Shown here: positions 53,208 to 63,430 of the stretch, piece after piece
How positions within the stretch are numbered: the first letter of the stretch is position 1
Layout of the letters: every line of letters starts with the position of its first letter
Assembly (NCBI GenBank): GCA_021800805.1
Contig: JAJYYR010000004.1
Location: 1 to 64,000 of the forward strand
Reading direction: 5' to 3'
From: a bacterium
Lineage (GTDB): Bacteria; SZUA-79; Acidulodesulfobacterales; Acidulodesulfobacteraceae
Length of the DNA: 64,000 bases
The notes under the pieces: model-generated
The model's database searches: none
Told to the model about the DNA's origin: nothing
The model's input: only the letters and a program-made list of their open reading frames with translations
Program-made: the position numbers and the translations under genes

Positions 53208-54317
53208 TCAAAGTAAAGATTTATAACTTTCATAAAAATCGTAAAAACTGCCGTCTTCGATAGACCGCCTTATCCGTAAAATCAAATTTTGGTAAAAATG
53301 AAGATTATGGATAGTCAACAGCCTCTGTGAAAATATTTCCCTGCTCATAAAGGCATGCCGGACGTATGCGGCGCTGAAGTTTTTACAGCAAAAGCAACCG
53401 CATTCGGGGTCCACAGGCAAAGTTTCGGATTTGTATGAAGAATTTTTTATGTTGAGCGTTCCCCGCGATGTAAAAATAAAGCCGTTTCTTGCGTTTCTAG
53501 TCGGCAGGACGCAGTCGAACATATCTACTCCAAGAGATACCGCATTTACTATATCCGCAGGAGTTCCAACTCCCATAAGGTAGCGTGGTTTGTTTTCCGG
53601 AAGATTCGATGCGGAAATTTTCAGCATTTTCAACATTATCTCTTTCGTTTCTCCTACGGCGAGTCCTCCTATTGCATAGCCGTCGGCATCTAATTCGGAC
53701 ATTATTTTTGCCGACTCTTCCCTTAAATCTTCGAAAAAGTTACCCTGCGTTATGAGAAAGAGCAGGTTATTTTTTTTAGACGCGATTATTTTTTTTGCTT
53801 CGATAGATTTTTCCGCCCATCTTAAAGTCGTATCTAAATCTTTTTCGGCTTTTTCTCTTTTTACGCCGGGTCCGGAAAAAACGTCCAACTGCATCATTAT
53901 ATCGGAATCCAAAATCTGTTGTATTTCTATTACGCGTTCTGGAGTAAAAAAATGGGTTTCGCCGTCGATATGCGACATAAACTCTACGCCTTCGTTTTTA
54001 ATCTTTGCGAATTTTGCAAGGCTGAAAATTTGAAATCCGCCGGAGTCGGTCAGGATAGAACCTTTATATTTCGTAAAGCTTCTAAGCGATCCGAATTTTT
54101 TAATTACGTCGGTCCCGGGTCTTAAAAAAAGATGATAGGTGTTGGACAGCATAATCTTAAAACCTTCGTCGTATATTTCGAAGGGCGACAACGATTTTAC
54201 GGTGCCTATCGTTCCTACCGGCATAAAAACAGGAGTTTCTATCATTCCGTTTTTAGTGGCAAGTATGCCCGTTCTTGCGGCGGTACGGTCGTCTTTTTTT
54301 ATTATTTTAAATGGCAT
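53208..54317 (-). CDS. tgt: queuine/preQ1 tRNA-ribosyltransferase Tgt
   Basis: Exchanges guanine 34 for preQ1 in tRNA with GUN anticodons. The blocks are RTGILATKNGMIETPVFMPV, LTDSGGFQIFSL with the nucleophilic Asp region, GGLAVGETKEIM, YLMGVGTPADI and the zinc site with the CGCFCC cysteines and a later His (TIHNLHFY). At 369 residues it is a normal length. The stop of queA is five bases upstream on the same strand, so both queuosine steps are co-transcribed. Confidence 0.96.
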   Translation of the reverse strand: MPFKIIKKDDRTAARTGILATKNGMIETPVFMPVGTIGTVKSLSPFEIYDEGFKIMLSNTYHLFLRPGTDVIKKFGSLRSFTKYKGSILTDSGGFQIFSLAKFAKIKNEGVEFMSHIDGETHFFTPERVIEIQQILDSDIMMQLDVFSGPGVKREKAEKDLDTTLRWAEKSIEAKKIIASKKNNLLFLITQGNFFEDLREESAKIMSELDADGYAIGGLAVGETKEIMLKMLKISASNLPENKPRYLMGVGTPADIVNAVSLGVDMFDCVLPTRNARNGFIFTSRGTLNIKNSSYKSETLPVDPECGCFCCKNFSAAYVRHAFMSREIFSQRLLTIHNLHFYQNLILRIRRSIEDGSFYDFYESYKSLL

Positions 54318-54322
54318 ATGTT

Positions 54323-55435
54323 TTATATATTATGCAGATACATCGCATCGCCGTAACTGAAAAGCGAGTAGCCGTTTTTTACCGCCTCTTCGTAAACCGC
54401 CCTTGTTTTTTCTATACCTATAAGGGCGCAAATCATTATGTAAAGCGTCGATTTCGGCTGATGAAAGTTCGTAATAAGATTTCTGGTTATTTTAAATTTA
54501 TATCCGGGATAAATATACAGCGAGGTTTCGATATTTCTGCCGGAGTTGATCTTGACGGCTCCGCCGTGCAGTGCCTTTTCCGCTTCCGCCGAAGATTCCA
54601 TGCACCGGACGGTGGAAGTTCCGGTTAATATTATTTTATTGCCCGATTTTACCGCATTATTTACCGCATCCGCCGTTTCTTTAGAAATAGAGTAAGTTTC
54701 CTTATGTATGTTATGGTCCCTTATGTCTGTGGTTCTTACAGGAAGGAAAGTCCCCAGCCCGATATTTAAAGAAACCGGGGTAAAAATGCCGCCTTTTTCT
54801 TTTATTTCGTTTATGGTTTTATCGTTAAAATGCAGACCGGCGGTAGGAGCGGCTACGGAAAATCCTGCCGAACCGTCTGCGTAAATGGTCTGATAATATA
54901 CATCGTCCGTTTTTTCCACTGAGCGTTTTATATAAGGCGGAAGAGGAATTAAAGCGCATTTGCCAAAAATATAATCGTAATCTTCCTTAGTTTTTATTAA
55001 TATTTCGTAGTTTCCGCCCCCCATGTTTTTAAGCGCCGTGACTGTTTTAAAAACTGCGCTCGGGTTTTGAGTACTTTGAATATCCGCCTGTCCGCTTACG
55101 GCAATTTCTTCGTTTTCTCTAACGGTTTTGTGGGATTTTAAAAGAGCTTTCAGTTTTAAAGGAAAGGATATATTCATAGGAAATTCCGTTACAAATATCT
55201 CCACTTTGCCCCCGGAAGTTCTTTTCCCGAATATCCTGGCTTTTTTTACGTAAGAATTATTAACCGCTACGATATCGCCTTTGTTTATATATCCCGTTAT
55301 TTCGTAAAATTTTTTATGTTCCATTTTGAAATTTTTTACGTCCACGGCAAGCAGTCTTGCTTCGCCGCGGTCAACGGCAGGATATTTCGCAATCTGTTTT
55401 TCGTCGAATTTATAGTCGAATAAACCTATGTTCAT
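54323..55435 (-). CDS. queA: S-adenosylmethionine:tRNA ribosyltransferase-isomerase QueA
   Basis: Adds the ribose part of SAM to preQ1-34 in tRNA, forming epoxyqueuosine. The chain has DYKFDEKQIAKYPA, GDIVAVNNS, GPTAGLHF-type block (VAAPTAGLHFN), LNIGLGTFLPVRT and ITNFHQPKSTLYIM. The start is the ATG at 55435 (MNIGLFDY...), since the family N-terminus is there; a frame ten residues longer has no support. It diverges from tmk. Confidence 0.95.
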   Translation of the reverse strand: MNIGLFDYKFDEKQIAKYPAVDRGEARLLAVDVKNFKMEHKKFYEITGYINKGDIVAVNNSYVKKARIFGKRTSGGKVEIFVTEFPMNISFPLKLKALLKSHKTVRENEEIAVSGQADIQSTQNPSAVFKTVTALKNMGGGNYEILIKTKEDYDYIFGKCALIPLPPYIKRSVEKTDDVYYQTIYADGSAGFSVAAPTAGLHFNDKTINEIKEKGGIFTPVSLNIGLGTFLPVRTTDIRDHNIHKETYSISKETADAVNNAVKSGNKIILTGTSTVRCMESSAEAEKALHGGAVKINSGRNIETSLYIYPGYKFKITRNLITNFHQPKSTLYIMICALIGIEKTRAVYEEAVKNGYSLFSYGDAMYLHNI

Positions 55436-55546
55436 ATAATCCGATATTATAACAAATTTCAGCAAAATGTATCCAGTTTATTTTACTTTTATGATAAAAT
55501 GAAAACTTAGACATAAATTTATTTTTTTAAAAAATTAATATACAAT

Positions 55547-56197
55547 ATGGGTATTTTTATAACGCTCGAAGGAATAGACGGTTCCGGCAAGACCACCGTT
55601 TCTAAGATTTTAAAAGAACTTTTAGAGAAAGACGGATACAAAGTAATGCCGATAAAAGAACCGACCGAAACGCCGCTCGGAAAATTCATAAGAAGCGAGA
55701 TTCTCGGTTCCGGTTCCGCGGCAGGCGCGCGGGACGCCCTGAGCGCGTTTTTTCTTTTTTCCGCCGACAGAGCCGTCCATATAGACGAAATAAAAGAGAA
55801 AATAAAATATTTAGATATTATAATCTGCGACAGATTTATCGACTCTACTTATGCTTATCAGACGGCAGAGCTTAGCCGTTCGAACGAAAATAAAAAATTA
55901 AAAGATTTTATACTGAGCGTAAACGAATTTATTCTCGAGCAAAAAAAATTTTCAATAGACAGAACTTATCTGTTTGATTTAAAACCGGAAACTGCGCTGA
56001 ACAGGTTAAACGGGAGAGCGGATAAAATAGACGGTTTCGATTCCCGTCCCGCGGATTTTTTTAACTCCGTTAGAAATAATTATCTGCGACTTTCCGAAAA
56101 ATACCGGGACAGAATTAAAATAATAGACGCTTCTATGCCGCCCGAAAAAATTGCGGAAGAGATTCGGCGGGATATTTTAAAAATTTTAGAAAAATAA
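55547..56197 (+). CDS. tmk: thymidylate kinase Tmk
   Basis: Phosphorylates dTMP to dTDP. The P-loop is EGIDGSGKTTVS, with the DRF motif ICDRFIDSTYAYQ and the PTETPLGK segment. The LID region has the basic motif LNGRADKIDGFD. At 216 residues it is full length. It is the first gene of the tmk-holB-PSP1-metG-tatD run, with 20 bases to holB. Confidence 0.96.
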   Translation: MGIFITLEGIDGSGKTTVSKILKELLEKDGYKVMPIKEPTETPLGKFIRSEILGSGSAAGARDALSAFFLFSADRAVHIDEIKEKIKYLDIIICDRFIDSTYAYQTAELSRSNENKKLKDFILSVNEFILEQKKFSIDRTYLFDLKPETALNRLNGRADKIDGFDSRPADFFNSVRNNYLRLSEKYRDRIKIIDASMPPEKIAEEIRRDILKILEK

Positions 56198-56217
56198 TCT
56201 TATCTATAATATAGACT

Positions 56218-57330
56218 ATGGAGTTAGATAATAAAAATTACGAACTTTCTAATATTGTCGGACATAAAAAGCAATTAGATTTTTTAAAAGGTTTGTCGTC
56301 GGGCGGCAGAATGCCCTCAGGGCTTTTGTTTTACGGTCAGAAAAATATCGGAAAAAAATTTACCGCGGAAGCTTTTGCGGCTTCCGTTTTATGCGGAGAT
56401 TATGCGGCAGGTTTTCTTTCGGAGAACAGCCGTCCGTCTTTGAAATTCTGCGGGAAATGTCCTTCATGCATAAGCTTTTTAAACGGCACGAGCGGGAACT
56501 TTATGATTGTAGAGCCTTCCGGCGGTTCTATAAAAATTGAAAATATACATAAAATAGATTCGTTTCTGAGCCTTACCCCCGCTTATCCCGGATACAGGAT
56601 TATTATTATCGACGAAGCCTCTTCCATGAATGCTTCCGCCGCAAACGCTTTGTTAAAAATGCTCGAAGAACCCCGGGAAAAAACCGTCTTTATTCTCGTA
56701 ACTTCCAACATCGGTATGCTTTTGCCGACCGTTATATCGAGATGTCTCCTGCTTGGTTTCAGCCCCGTCCCCGACGAAGTTTTATTAAATGTTTTTAAAG
56801 CTGAATTTTCGGATATCGAAAGCAAAACTTTAAGGCTTTATGCTAAACTTTCGCGGGGCAGTTACTCCGGTTTCCGCGGGTTGGTCGAAGGCAAATATTT
56901 AGAAAAAAGAAATTTTTTAATCGGGACGATTATAAAAGACTTGTTCGGAGAATATAGAAATAAAAACATTAATAAAAATCCCTATGAAATATCGGCTAAA
57001 TTTAATATTATGGAAAAAGAAGGGAAGCCCGCTCGTAAAAAAGGCGGTTTGCAGGCAGAAGAAAATGAGGATAAAAACGCCGTATTTGAGTTGATTTTAT
57101 TTATTCTCAGGGATATTTATATTTATAATGTGTCAAATAATGAAAAATTATTATATAATGAAGACATTGCGGACGAAATAAAAAGGCTTGCTTTAGATTC
57201 GGCGGTATCTGCGAAAGATATCGGGAATATGATAGAATATACCGCCGAGCATATAGAAACGATGAACAGCCGTAATTTGAATAAAACTATATCTATAGAT
57301 TCATATTTTTCTAAACTTTTGTGCGAATGA
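56218..57330 (+). CDS. holB: DNA polymerase III delta' subunit HolB
   Basis: Clamp-loader subunit that helps load the beta clamp. It has IVGHKKQLDFLKG, the degenerate P-loop LLFYGQKNIGKKF, the zinc-binding CGKCPSC segment, IIIDEASSMNASAANALLKM and EEPREKTVFILVTSNIGMLL-like blocks, the core of HolB. At 370 residues it has a longer C-terminal part than E. coli HolB. It sits between tmk and the PSP1 gene. Confidence 0.88.
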   Translation: MELDNKNYELSNIVGHKKQLDFLKGLSSGGRMPSGLLFYGQKNIGKKFTAEAFAASVLCGDYAAGFLSENSRPSLKFCGKCPSCISFLNGTSGNFMIVEPSGGSIKIENIHKIDSFLSLTPAYPGYRIIIIDEASSMNASAANALLKMLEEPREKTVFILVTSNIGMLLPTVISRCLLLGFSPVPDEVLLNVFKAEFSDIESKTLRLYAKLSRGSYSGFRGLVEGKYLEKRNFLIGTIIKDLFGEYRNKNINKNPYEISAKFNIMEKEGKPARKKGGLQAEENEDKNAVFELILFILRDIYIYNVSNNEKLLYNEDIADEIKRLALDSAVSAKDIGNMIEYTAEHIETMNSRNLNKTISIDSYFSKLLCE

Positions 57331-57337
57331 ATTAAAA

Positions 57338-58084
57338 ATGAGAATAGCGGAAGTAAAGATAATCGAAATGGGTTACACTTTGGAATGCGTTACGAAAATT
57401 CCCGAACTTTCCGTAAACGATAGAGTGCTTGTCGAGCGGGATAAAATTATTTATTTAGGAACGGTTTCGCGAGAATCGAAAGTTTTTGCGGATGACGGCG
57501 AAACTCTTCATCCGCAACCCTCCTGTTCAATAATCAGAAAGCTCTTTCCTTTTGAAACCGGCGAGAAGTTTATGCATTATCAAATAGAGAATGAAGGTTT
57601 TGATTTCTGCAGGAAAAATGTCGAAGAGCTTAAACTTACAATGAAATTATTGAAGGTTAAGTATATAGCCCTTGAAAATAAACTTGTTTTTTATTACAGC
57701 GCGGAAGAAAGGGTCGATTTTAGAGAACTTGTGAAAATTCTTGCTACGAGATTTCATTTAAGGATAGAAATGCGGCAGATTAACATCCGCGACGAATGCA
57801 AAATTTTGGGTGGAATAGGTATTTGCGGAAGGGTTTGTTGTTGCGCTTCAATAGTAAATGAGATGAATACCGTTACTTCTAAAATCACTAAACTGCAATG
57901 CCAGAATACAAGCAAATTTGTCGGCTACTGCGGGAGGCTGTTGTGCTGTCTTGCCTTTGACCCTCCGGTGCATGGGGAAGAATTGCCTGCGGAAACTAAA
58001 ATAGCGGAGAAAGCCGTAACGGCGGCGGAAACGGAGGAAATACAGTCCGCCGTTTTTACGGATGACGATTATGGAAAACAATAA
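57338..58084 (+). CDS. PSP1/RicT-like domain protein
   Basis: A 248-residue protein with the PSP1 C-terminal domain. The Cys-rich [20 protein letters not shown] and later [11 protein letters not shown] are characteristic of the RicT/YaaT type, which in Bacillus works with YlbF and YmcA in RNase Y control. The cysteines could bind iron-sulfur or zinc. The tail is Ala/Glu-rich. It starts seven bases after holB and overlaps metG. Confidence 0.88.
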   Translation: MRIAEVKIIEMGYTLECVTKIPELSVNDRVLVERDKIIYLGTVSRESKVFADDGETLHPQPSCSIIRKLFPFETGEKFMHYQIENEGFDFCRKNVEELKLTMKLLKVKYIALENKLVFYYSAEERVDFRELVKILATRFHLRIEMRQINIRDECKILGGIGICGRVCCCASIVNEMNTVTSKITKLQCQNTSKFVGYCGRLLCCLAFDPPVHGEELPAETKIAEKAVTAAETEEIQSAVFTDDDYGKQ

Positions 58085-59645
58085 TAAAGACTATTTTTAC
58101 GTTACGACTCCTATATATTACGTAAACGATAAACCTCATATAGGGCATGCTTATTCTACGGTGATAGCCGATTCAATCGCCAGATTTAAAAGGCTTTCAG
58201 GTTTCAGAGTTTTTTTTCTTACGGGAACGGACGAACACGGATTAAAAATAGAAAAAGAAGCAAATTTAAGAGGCATTTCGGCCAGGGACCTTGCCGATTC
58301 CGTCCATATTAAATTTAAGGAGCTTTTTTCGGAACTTAATATCTCGTATGACAGGTTTATAAGGACTACCGACGCCGATCATATTAGAACCGTCAGGATT
58401 GCTTTCGAGAAATTATTGGAAAACGGCGACGTATATCTGTCCGAATACGAAGGATGGTATTGTACGCCTTGCGAAACCTTTCTTACGGAAAAATCGCTTA
58501 TCGAGGGTAAATGTCCCCAATGCGGAAGACAGGCGGTTAAAGTCAAAGAAGAAAGCTATTTTTTAAAATTAGACAAATATGAAAAAAAACTTTTAGATTA
58601 TATCGCCGACAATCCCGGTTTTATAAAACCGGATTTTAGAAAAAACGAGGTTTTGTCTTTTGTAAACGAAGGATTGAAAAATTTAAGCATATCCAGAACC
58701 TCTTTTAAATGGGGAATTCCTGTGCCGGGCAACGATAAACATATCATATATGTCTGGTTCGACGCTCTTTTGAACTACCTCACCGGTCCGGGATACGAAG
58801 ATTTTATTAACGGTAAAAATTCCGATTTTACCCCTTTTTTTAAATCGGTCAATCATATAGTAGGTAAGGATATCCTTAAATTTCATGCCGTTTACTGGCC
58901 TATTATGCTTTTTGCTCTCGGGCTTGAACCTCCTAAAACCGTAATAGCTCACGGCTGGTGGCTTATGAGCGGCAAAAAGATGTCGAAGTCCCTTGGAAAC
59001 GTCGTCGATCCTTTGTCGTTGATTAATAAATTCGGCGCAGATGCTCTTAGATATTATCTTTTAAGCGAAATTACCCTCGGTCTGGACGGCGACTTTAATA
59101 TCGATAATTTTGTCGTGAGATATAACTCGGGACTTGCAAACGATTTGGGAAATTTAGTTTCCAGAACCGCGGTAATGTTAAATAAATATACGGGTGGACT
59201 GATTCCGGGATACGGTATTCCTGAAGACGCGTCGGTCTTAAAAGCCGCTGAAGATATTTTAAGCGGTCTAAGCGATAGATACGACGATTACGATTTCGCA
59301 AAGATTTTAGAAGATATATTTAGGTTTATAAATGCGCTGAACAAATATATCAACGATTCCGCTCCGTGGAAATTAAATATGGAAGACCCTGAGGAAAAAA
59401 CTAATTTATTAAAAATATTGAAGACCGTCGGCGTTTCTATTTACTATATATCTTATCTGATTTATCCTTTTATGCCGGAAACGTCAAAAAAAATCAATAC
59501 AATATTAAATATCGAGCCGTTTGATTCCGGCAGTTTTTCGGCGCGTCCCGAAGATATGGCGGATAATTGCATGGAATTATTTAAAAACGGATGCCGTATA
59601 TCGGAAAAACCGGAAATTATGTTTCCGAGAATAAAATTTGAATAA
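58071..59645 (+). CDS. metG: methionyl-tRNA synthetase MetG
   Basis: Charges initiator and elongator tRNA-Met. Motifs: [19 protein letters not shown] (HIGH), a zinc knuckle CTPCETF with CPQCGR, and [11 protein letters not shown] (KMSKS). The start is taken as ATG 58071 (MENNNKDYF); an ATG at 58062 would add MTI. It is about 524 residues with no C-terminal tRNA-binding EMAP domain. It overlaps the PSP1 gene by 14 bases and precedes the TatD fusion by five. Confidence 0.95.
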   Translation: MENNNKDYFYVTTPIYYVNDKPHIGHAYSTVIADSIARFKRLSGFRVFFLTGTDEHGLKIEKEANLRGISARDLADSVHIKFKELFSELNISYDRFIRTTDADHIRTVRIAFEKLLENGDVYLSEYEGWYCTPCETFLTEKSLIEGKCPQCGRQAVKVKEESYFLKLDKYEKKLLDYIADNPGFIKPDFRKNEVLSFVNEGLKNLSISRTSFKWGIPVPGNDKHIIYVWFDALLNYLTGPGYEDFINGKNSDFTPFFKSVNHIVGKDILKFHAVYWPIMLFALGLEPPKTVIAHGWWLMSGKKMSKSLGNVVDPLSLINKFGADALRYYLLSEITLGLDGDFNIDNFVVRYNSGLANDLGNLVSRTAVMLNKYTGGLIPGYGIPEDASVLKAAEDILSGLSDRYDDYDFAKILEDIFRFINALNKYINDSAPWKLNMEDPEEKTNLLKILKTVGVSIYYISYLIYPFMPETSKKINTILNIEPFDSGSFSARPEDMADNCMELFKNGCRISEKPEIMFPRIKFE

Positions 59646-59650
59646 TAAAA

Positions 59651-61093
59651 ATGATTGATTCGCACTGCCATCTTGAAATGCCGGAGTTTGATTCCGACCT
59701 TAAGGACGTTTTTGTTAGAATGTCGGAACACGGAGTCACGCATGCCGTTTCGATAGGTTCTTTAGCGCAAAACGAAAGAATCGAAAAAACTATTGAAATA
59801 GCCGGCTTACACGATAATATTTATACCACTCTCGGCGTTCATCCGAAAAGTCCTTATAATGATCTTGAAAATATATCGGAGTTATTCGAAAAATATTATT
59901 CAAAAAATAAAAAAAAGATTGTTGCGGTCGGAGAAATCGGATTAGATTATTTCCTGCCGGATATTCCAAAAGAAAATTTTGAAATAATCAAAACTAAACA
60001 GAAGGAATTATTCAAATTTCAACTCGGACTTGCATCCGCAAACATGCTTCCGGTCATAATCCATATAAGGGACGCCTACGAAGATGCAATAGATATTTTA
60101 AAAGATTACGTAAAAAATCCGGACGGTTTTTACGGCGGCGTTATACATTGCTATTCGTCTGCCGAACGTGGTATATCGGACGAATTTTTAAAAATGGGTT
60201 TTTTTATATCTTTTTCCGGAAATATAACGTTTAAAAAAAACGACGGATTAAGAGCCGCGGCAAAAGTAATTCCCGATGAAAAGCTCCTTATAGAAACCGA
60301 CAGTCCCTATCTTGCTCCGCAATCCTTTAGGGGAAAAAGGAACGAACCGTCGTACGTCCGGTTTGTTTTGGGTACGATTGCCGAAGAAAAAGGGATCGAA
60401 AGAAAAAAATTAGACGATTTAACCGTCCAGAATACCGTCAATCTTTTTTCGCTTGAAGGCGTCGGCGGTTTTTACCCCGCGGTCGCTTATAAAATAAGAA
60501 ATTCGGTATATATAAACCTTACGAATAAATGCACTAACAGGTGCACGTTTTGTCCTAAATATCAGGGCGGCAAAAGTAATTTTTGCGTTCAAGGATACAA
60601 TCTCGAATTAAAAAAAGAACCTGACGCAAACGAAGTAATATCGTCAGTTTTCCGCTATTATAATTTTAAAGAAGTCGTATTTTGCGGACTGGGGGAACCC
60701 ACATTAAGAATAGAAACGCTTAAGGATGTTGCCAAGTCTGTAAAAAATATCGCAACCGGCATTAAAATAAGGCTTGATACCGACGGGCTTGCAAATGCGG
60801 TTTACGGACGCAATATAGCCGCCGAGCTTGAAGGGCTTATAGACAGCGTAAGCATAAGCCTTAATGCGCAGAACGGCGGGCTGTATAACGCTCTTTGCGC
60901 TCCTCAAATAACGGGCAAAGGAAAAGATGCCTATACTTCCGTTCTCGAGTTTGTCAAGGAGTCTAAAAAGCATATAAAAAATGTCGCAGTTTCTGCTATA
61001 GATTTACCCGGCGTCGATATTGCCTATATCGAAAATATTTCGAAAAACCTTGGAGTCGATTTTAAACTGAGGCATTATAACGACGTAGGATAG
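59651..61093 (+). CDS. TatD nuclease / radical SAM fusion protein
   Basis: A 480-residue two-domain protein. Residues 1-255 are a TatD-type metal-dependent DNase: MIDSHCHLEM, VGEIGLDYF, PVIIHIRDA, GVIHCYSS and LLIETDSPYLAPQS. Residues 280-480 form a radical SAM domain with cluster cysteines near 293-300 (KCTNRCTFCPKYQ) and GLGEPTLR. A TatD-linked radical SAM family is known as a separate or fused partner. The substrate of the SAM part is unknown. It closes the metG run, and a repeat element starts at its stop. Confidence 0.9.
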   Translation: MIDSHCHLEMPEFDSDLKDVFVRMSEHGVTHAVSIGSLAQNERIEKTIEIAGLHDNIYTTLGVHPKSPYNDLENISELFEKYYSKNKKKIVAVGEIGLDYFLPDIPKENFEIIKTKQKELFKFQLGLASANMLPVIIHIRDAYEDAIDILKDYVKNPDGFYGGVIHCYSSAERGISDEFLKMGFFISFSGNITFKKNDGLRAAAKVIPDEKLLIETDSPYLAPQSFRGKRNEPSYVRFVLGTIAEEKGIERKKLDDLTVQNTVNLFSLEGVGGFYPAVAYKIRNSVYINLTNKCTNRCTFCPKYQGGKSNFCVQGYNLELKKEPDANEVISSVFRYYNFKEVVFCGLGEPTLRIETLKDVAKSVKNIATGIKIRLDTDGLANAVYGRNIAAELEGLIDSVSISLNAQNGGLYNALCAPQITGKGKDAYTSVLEFVKESKKHIKNVAVSAIDLPGVDIAYIENISKNLGVDFKLRHYNDVG

Positions 61094-61245
61094 GAAAAGG
61101 GGACAAGGACAAACGTAGGATAGGAAACTGTCTGCGATCAAAAAGGGGACAGATATTTTTTATTTTCGGGCAGAAAAGCTCACAAATGCAGTCAGCTGTA
61201 AGAAAATAAATAAATCTGTCCCCTTTTTCTCTTTGTCCCCTTTTT
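61083..61245. repeat. nested GGGGACAG inverted-repeat element (REP/MITE-like)
   Basis: An inner 15-bp perfect inverted repeat pairs AAAAAGGGGACAGAT (61140-61154) with ATCTGTCCCCTTTTT (61214-61228). An outer 12-bp pair AAAAGGGGACAA (61095-61106) and TTGTCCCCTTTT (61233-61244) encloses it. ACGTAGGATAGGAAA is directly repeated at 61083-61097 and 61113-61127. The whole forms a hairpin right after the TatD fusion stop. This is the kind of repeat associated with Y1/REP-type transposases, but none is in the window. It could end transcription. Confidence 0.7.
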
Positions 61246-61297
61246 CTCTTTTTTGCATCATTGATTTTTAAGCCTTGTTTTGCTAATATAAACGGAT

Positions 61298-62272
61298 ATG
61301 GAAAAAATTTTAGTTTCGGATATAAAAGAAAATCAAAAAGTCGACTCGATCTTTCTCGTTAAAAGCAAATCGCAGGCTACCGGAAAAACCGGGAAACCTT
61401 ACGTTTATTTAAAACTATCCGATAAAACCGGAGAAATTAAAGGTTATATATGGGATAACGTAGAAAAATTGGCCCCTATGTTCGATACCGGCGACCTTAT
61501 CAGAATAAAATCTAAAACATCTATATTTCAGAACGAATTGCAACTCGGCATATCGGAAATAGAAAAAGTCCGGAGCGACCTGTTAGATGCGGATGCAATG
61601 GCGTTATTTCTCAAATCTTCCAGAAACGATATCGAGTCGATGTTTCAAGAACTTAAATCGATTCTAAAAGAAAACCTAACCGATGAATATATAATAAAAC
61701 TTATCGAAAAATTTTTTGAGGACGAAAATTATATAAGATTGCTAAAAACCATGCCTGCCGCAAAATCAATCCATCATGCATACGTGGGGGGATTGCTTGA
61801 ACACACGCTAAGCATGCTTAAAATAGGCGTTTTTCTTTCAGGGCATTATAATCGGTATGTAATAAAAGATATACTTTTATCGTCGATATTTCTTCACGAT
61901 GTTGGAAAGACGGAAGAACTAAGGGTTAAAAATAACGTTACGGAATATTCCGACGAAGGAAGGCTTCTCGGGCATATAGTACTCGGCATAGATGCTTTAA
62001 ATAAAAAAATAGCCGAAATACAAGGGTTTCCCGAAAATTTAAGATTGCTTCTGCTTCATTCTATCGTTTCGCATCATGGAGAGATGGAATACGGCTCGCC
62101 TAAAAGACCTAAGACGCTGGAAGCCTTTCTTCTGCATTATATCGACAATATGGATTCGAAAGAAGACCAGTTTGCCGATTTTATAGATAATAATAATACC
62201 CAGTGGAGCCAGTATTCTAAACCGTTAGACAGGTATCTGCTTAATTCTAAAATATTTTCACCTAAAGATTAA
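61298..62272 (+). CDS. OB-fold plus HD-domain protein (YhaM-like 3'-5' exoribonuclease)
   Basis: A 324-residue protein. An N-terminal OB-fold (1-100; YVYLKLSDKTGEIKGYIWDN) is followed by an HD domain with HHAYVGGLLEHTLSM, FLHDVGKTEEL and LLLHSIVSHHGEMEYG, the YhaM/CBF1 layout. Relatives degrade RNA or DNA ends from the 3' side. It stands between the repeat element and mreB. No other ribonuclease genes are adjacent. Confidence 0.86.
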   Translation: MEKILVSDIKENQKVDSIFLVKSKSQATGKTGKPYVYLKLSDKTGEIKGYIWDNVEKLAPMFDTGDLIRIKSKTSIFQNELQLGISEIEKVRSDLLDADAMALFLKSSRNDIESMFQELKSILKENLTDEYIIKLIEKFFEDENYIRLLKTMPAAKSIHHAYVGGLLEHTLSMLKIGVFLSGHYNRYVIKDILLSSIFLHDVGKTEELRVKNNVTEYSDEGRLLGHIVLGIDALNKKIAEIQGFPENLRLLLLHSIVSHHGEMEYGSPKRPKTLEAFLLHYIDNMDSKEDQFADFIDNNNTQWSQYSKPLDRYLLNSKIFSPKD

Positions 62273-62363
62273 AGTTTCAGTTTTAAGTTTTAGTTGCTAA
62301 AATAATTAATATATTATAACATTTACATTTGTCGTAATCCTGCTTTTTAAATTTGAACGATAA

Positions 62364-63425
<1,062 letters not shown>

Positions 63426-63430
63426 TCGTT

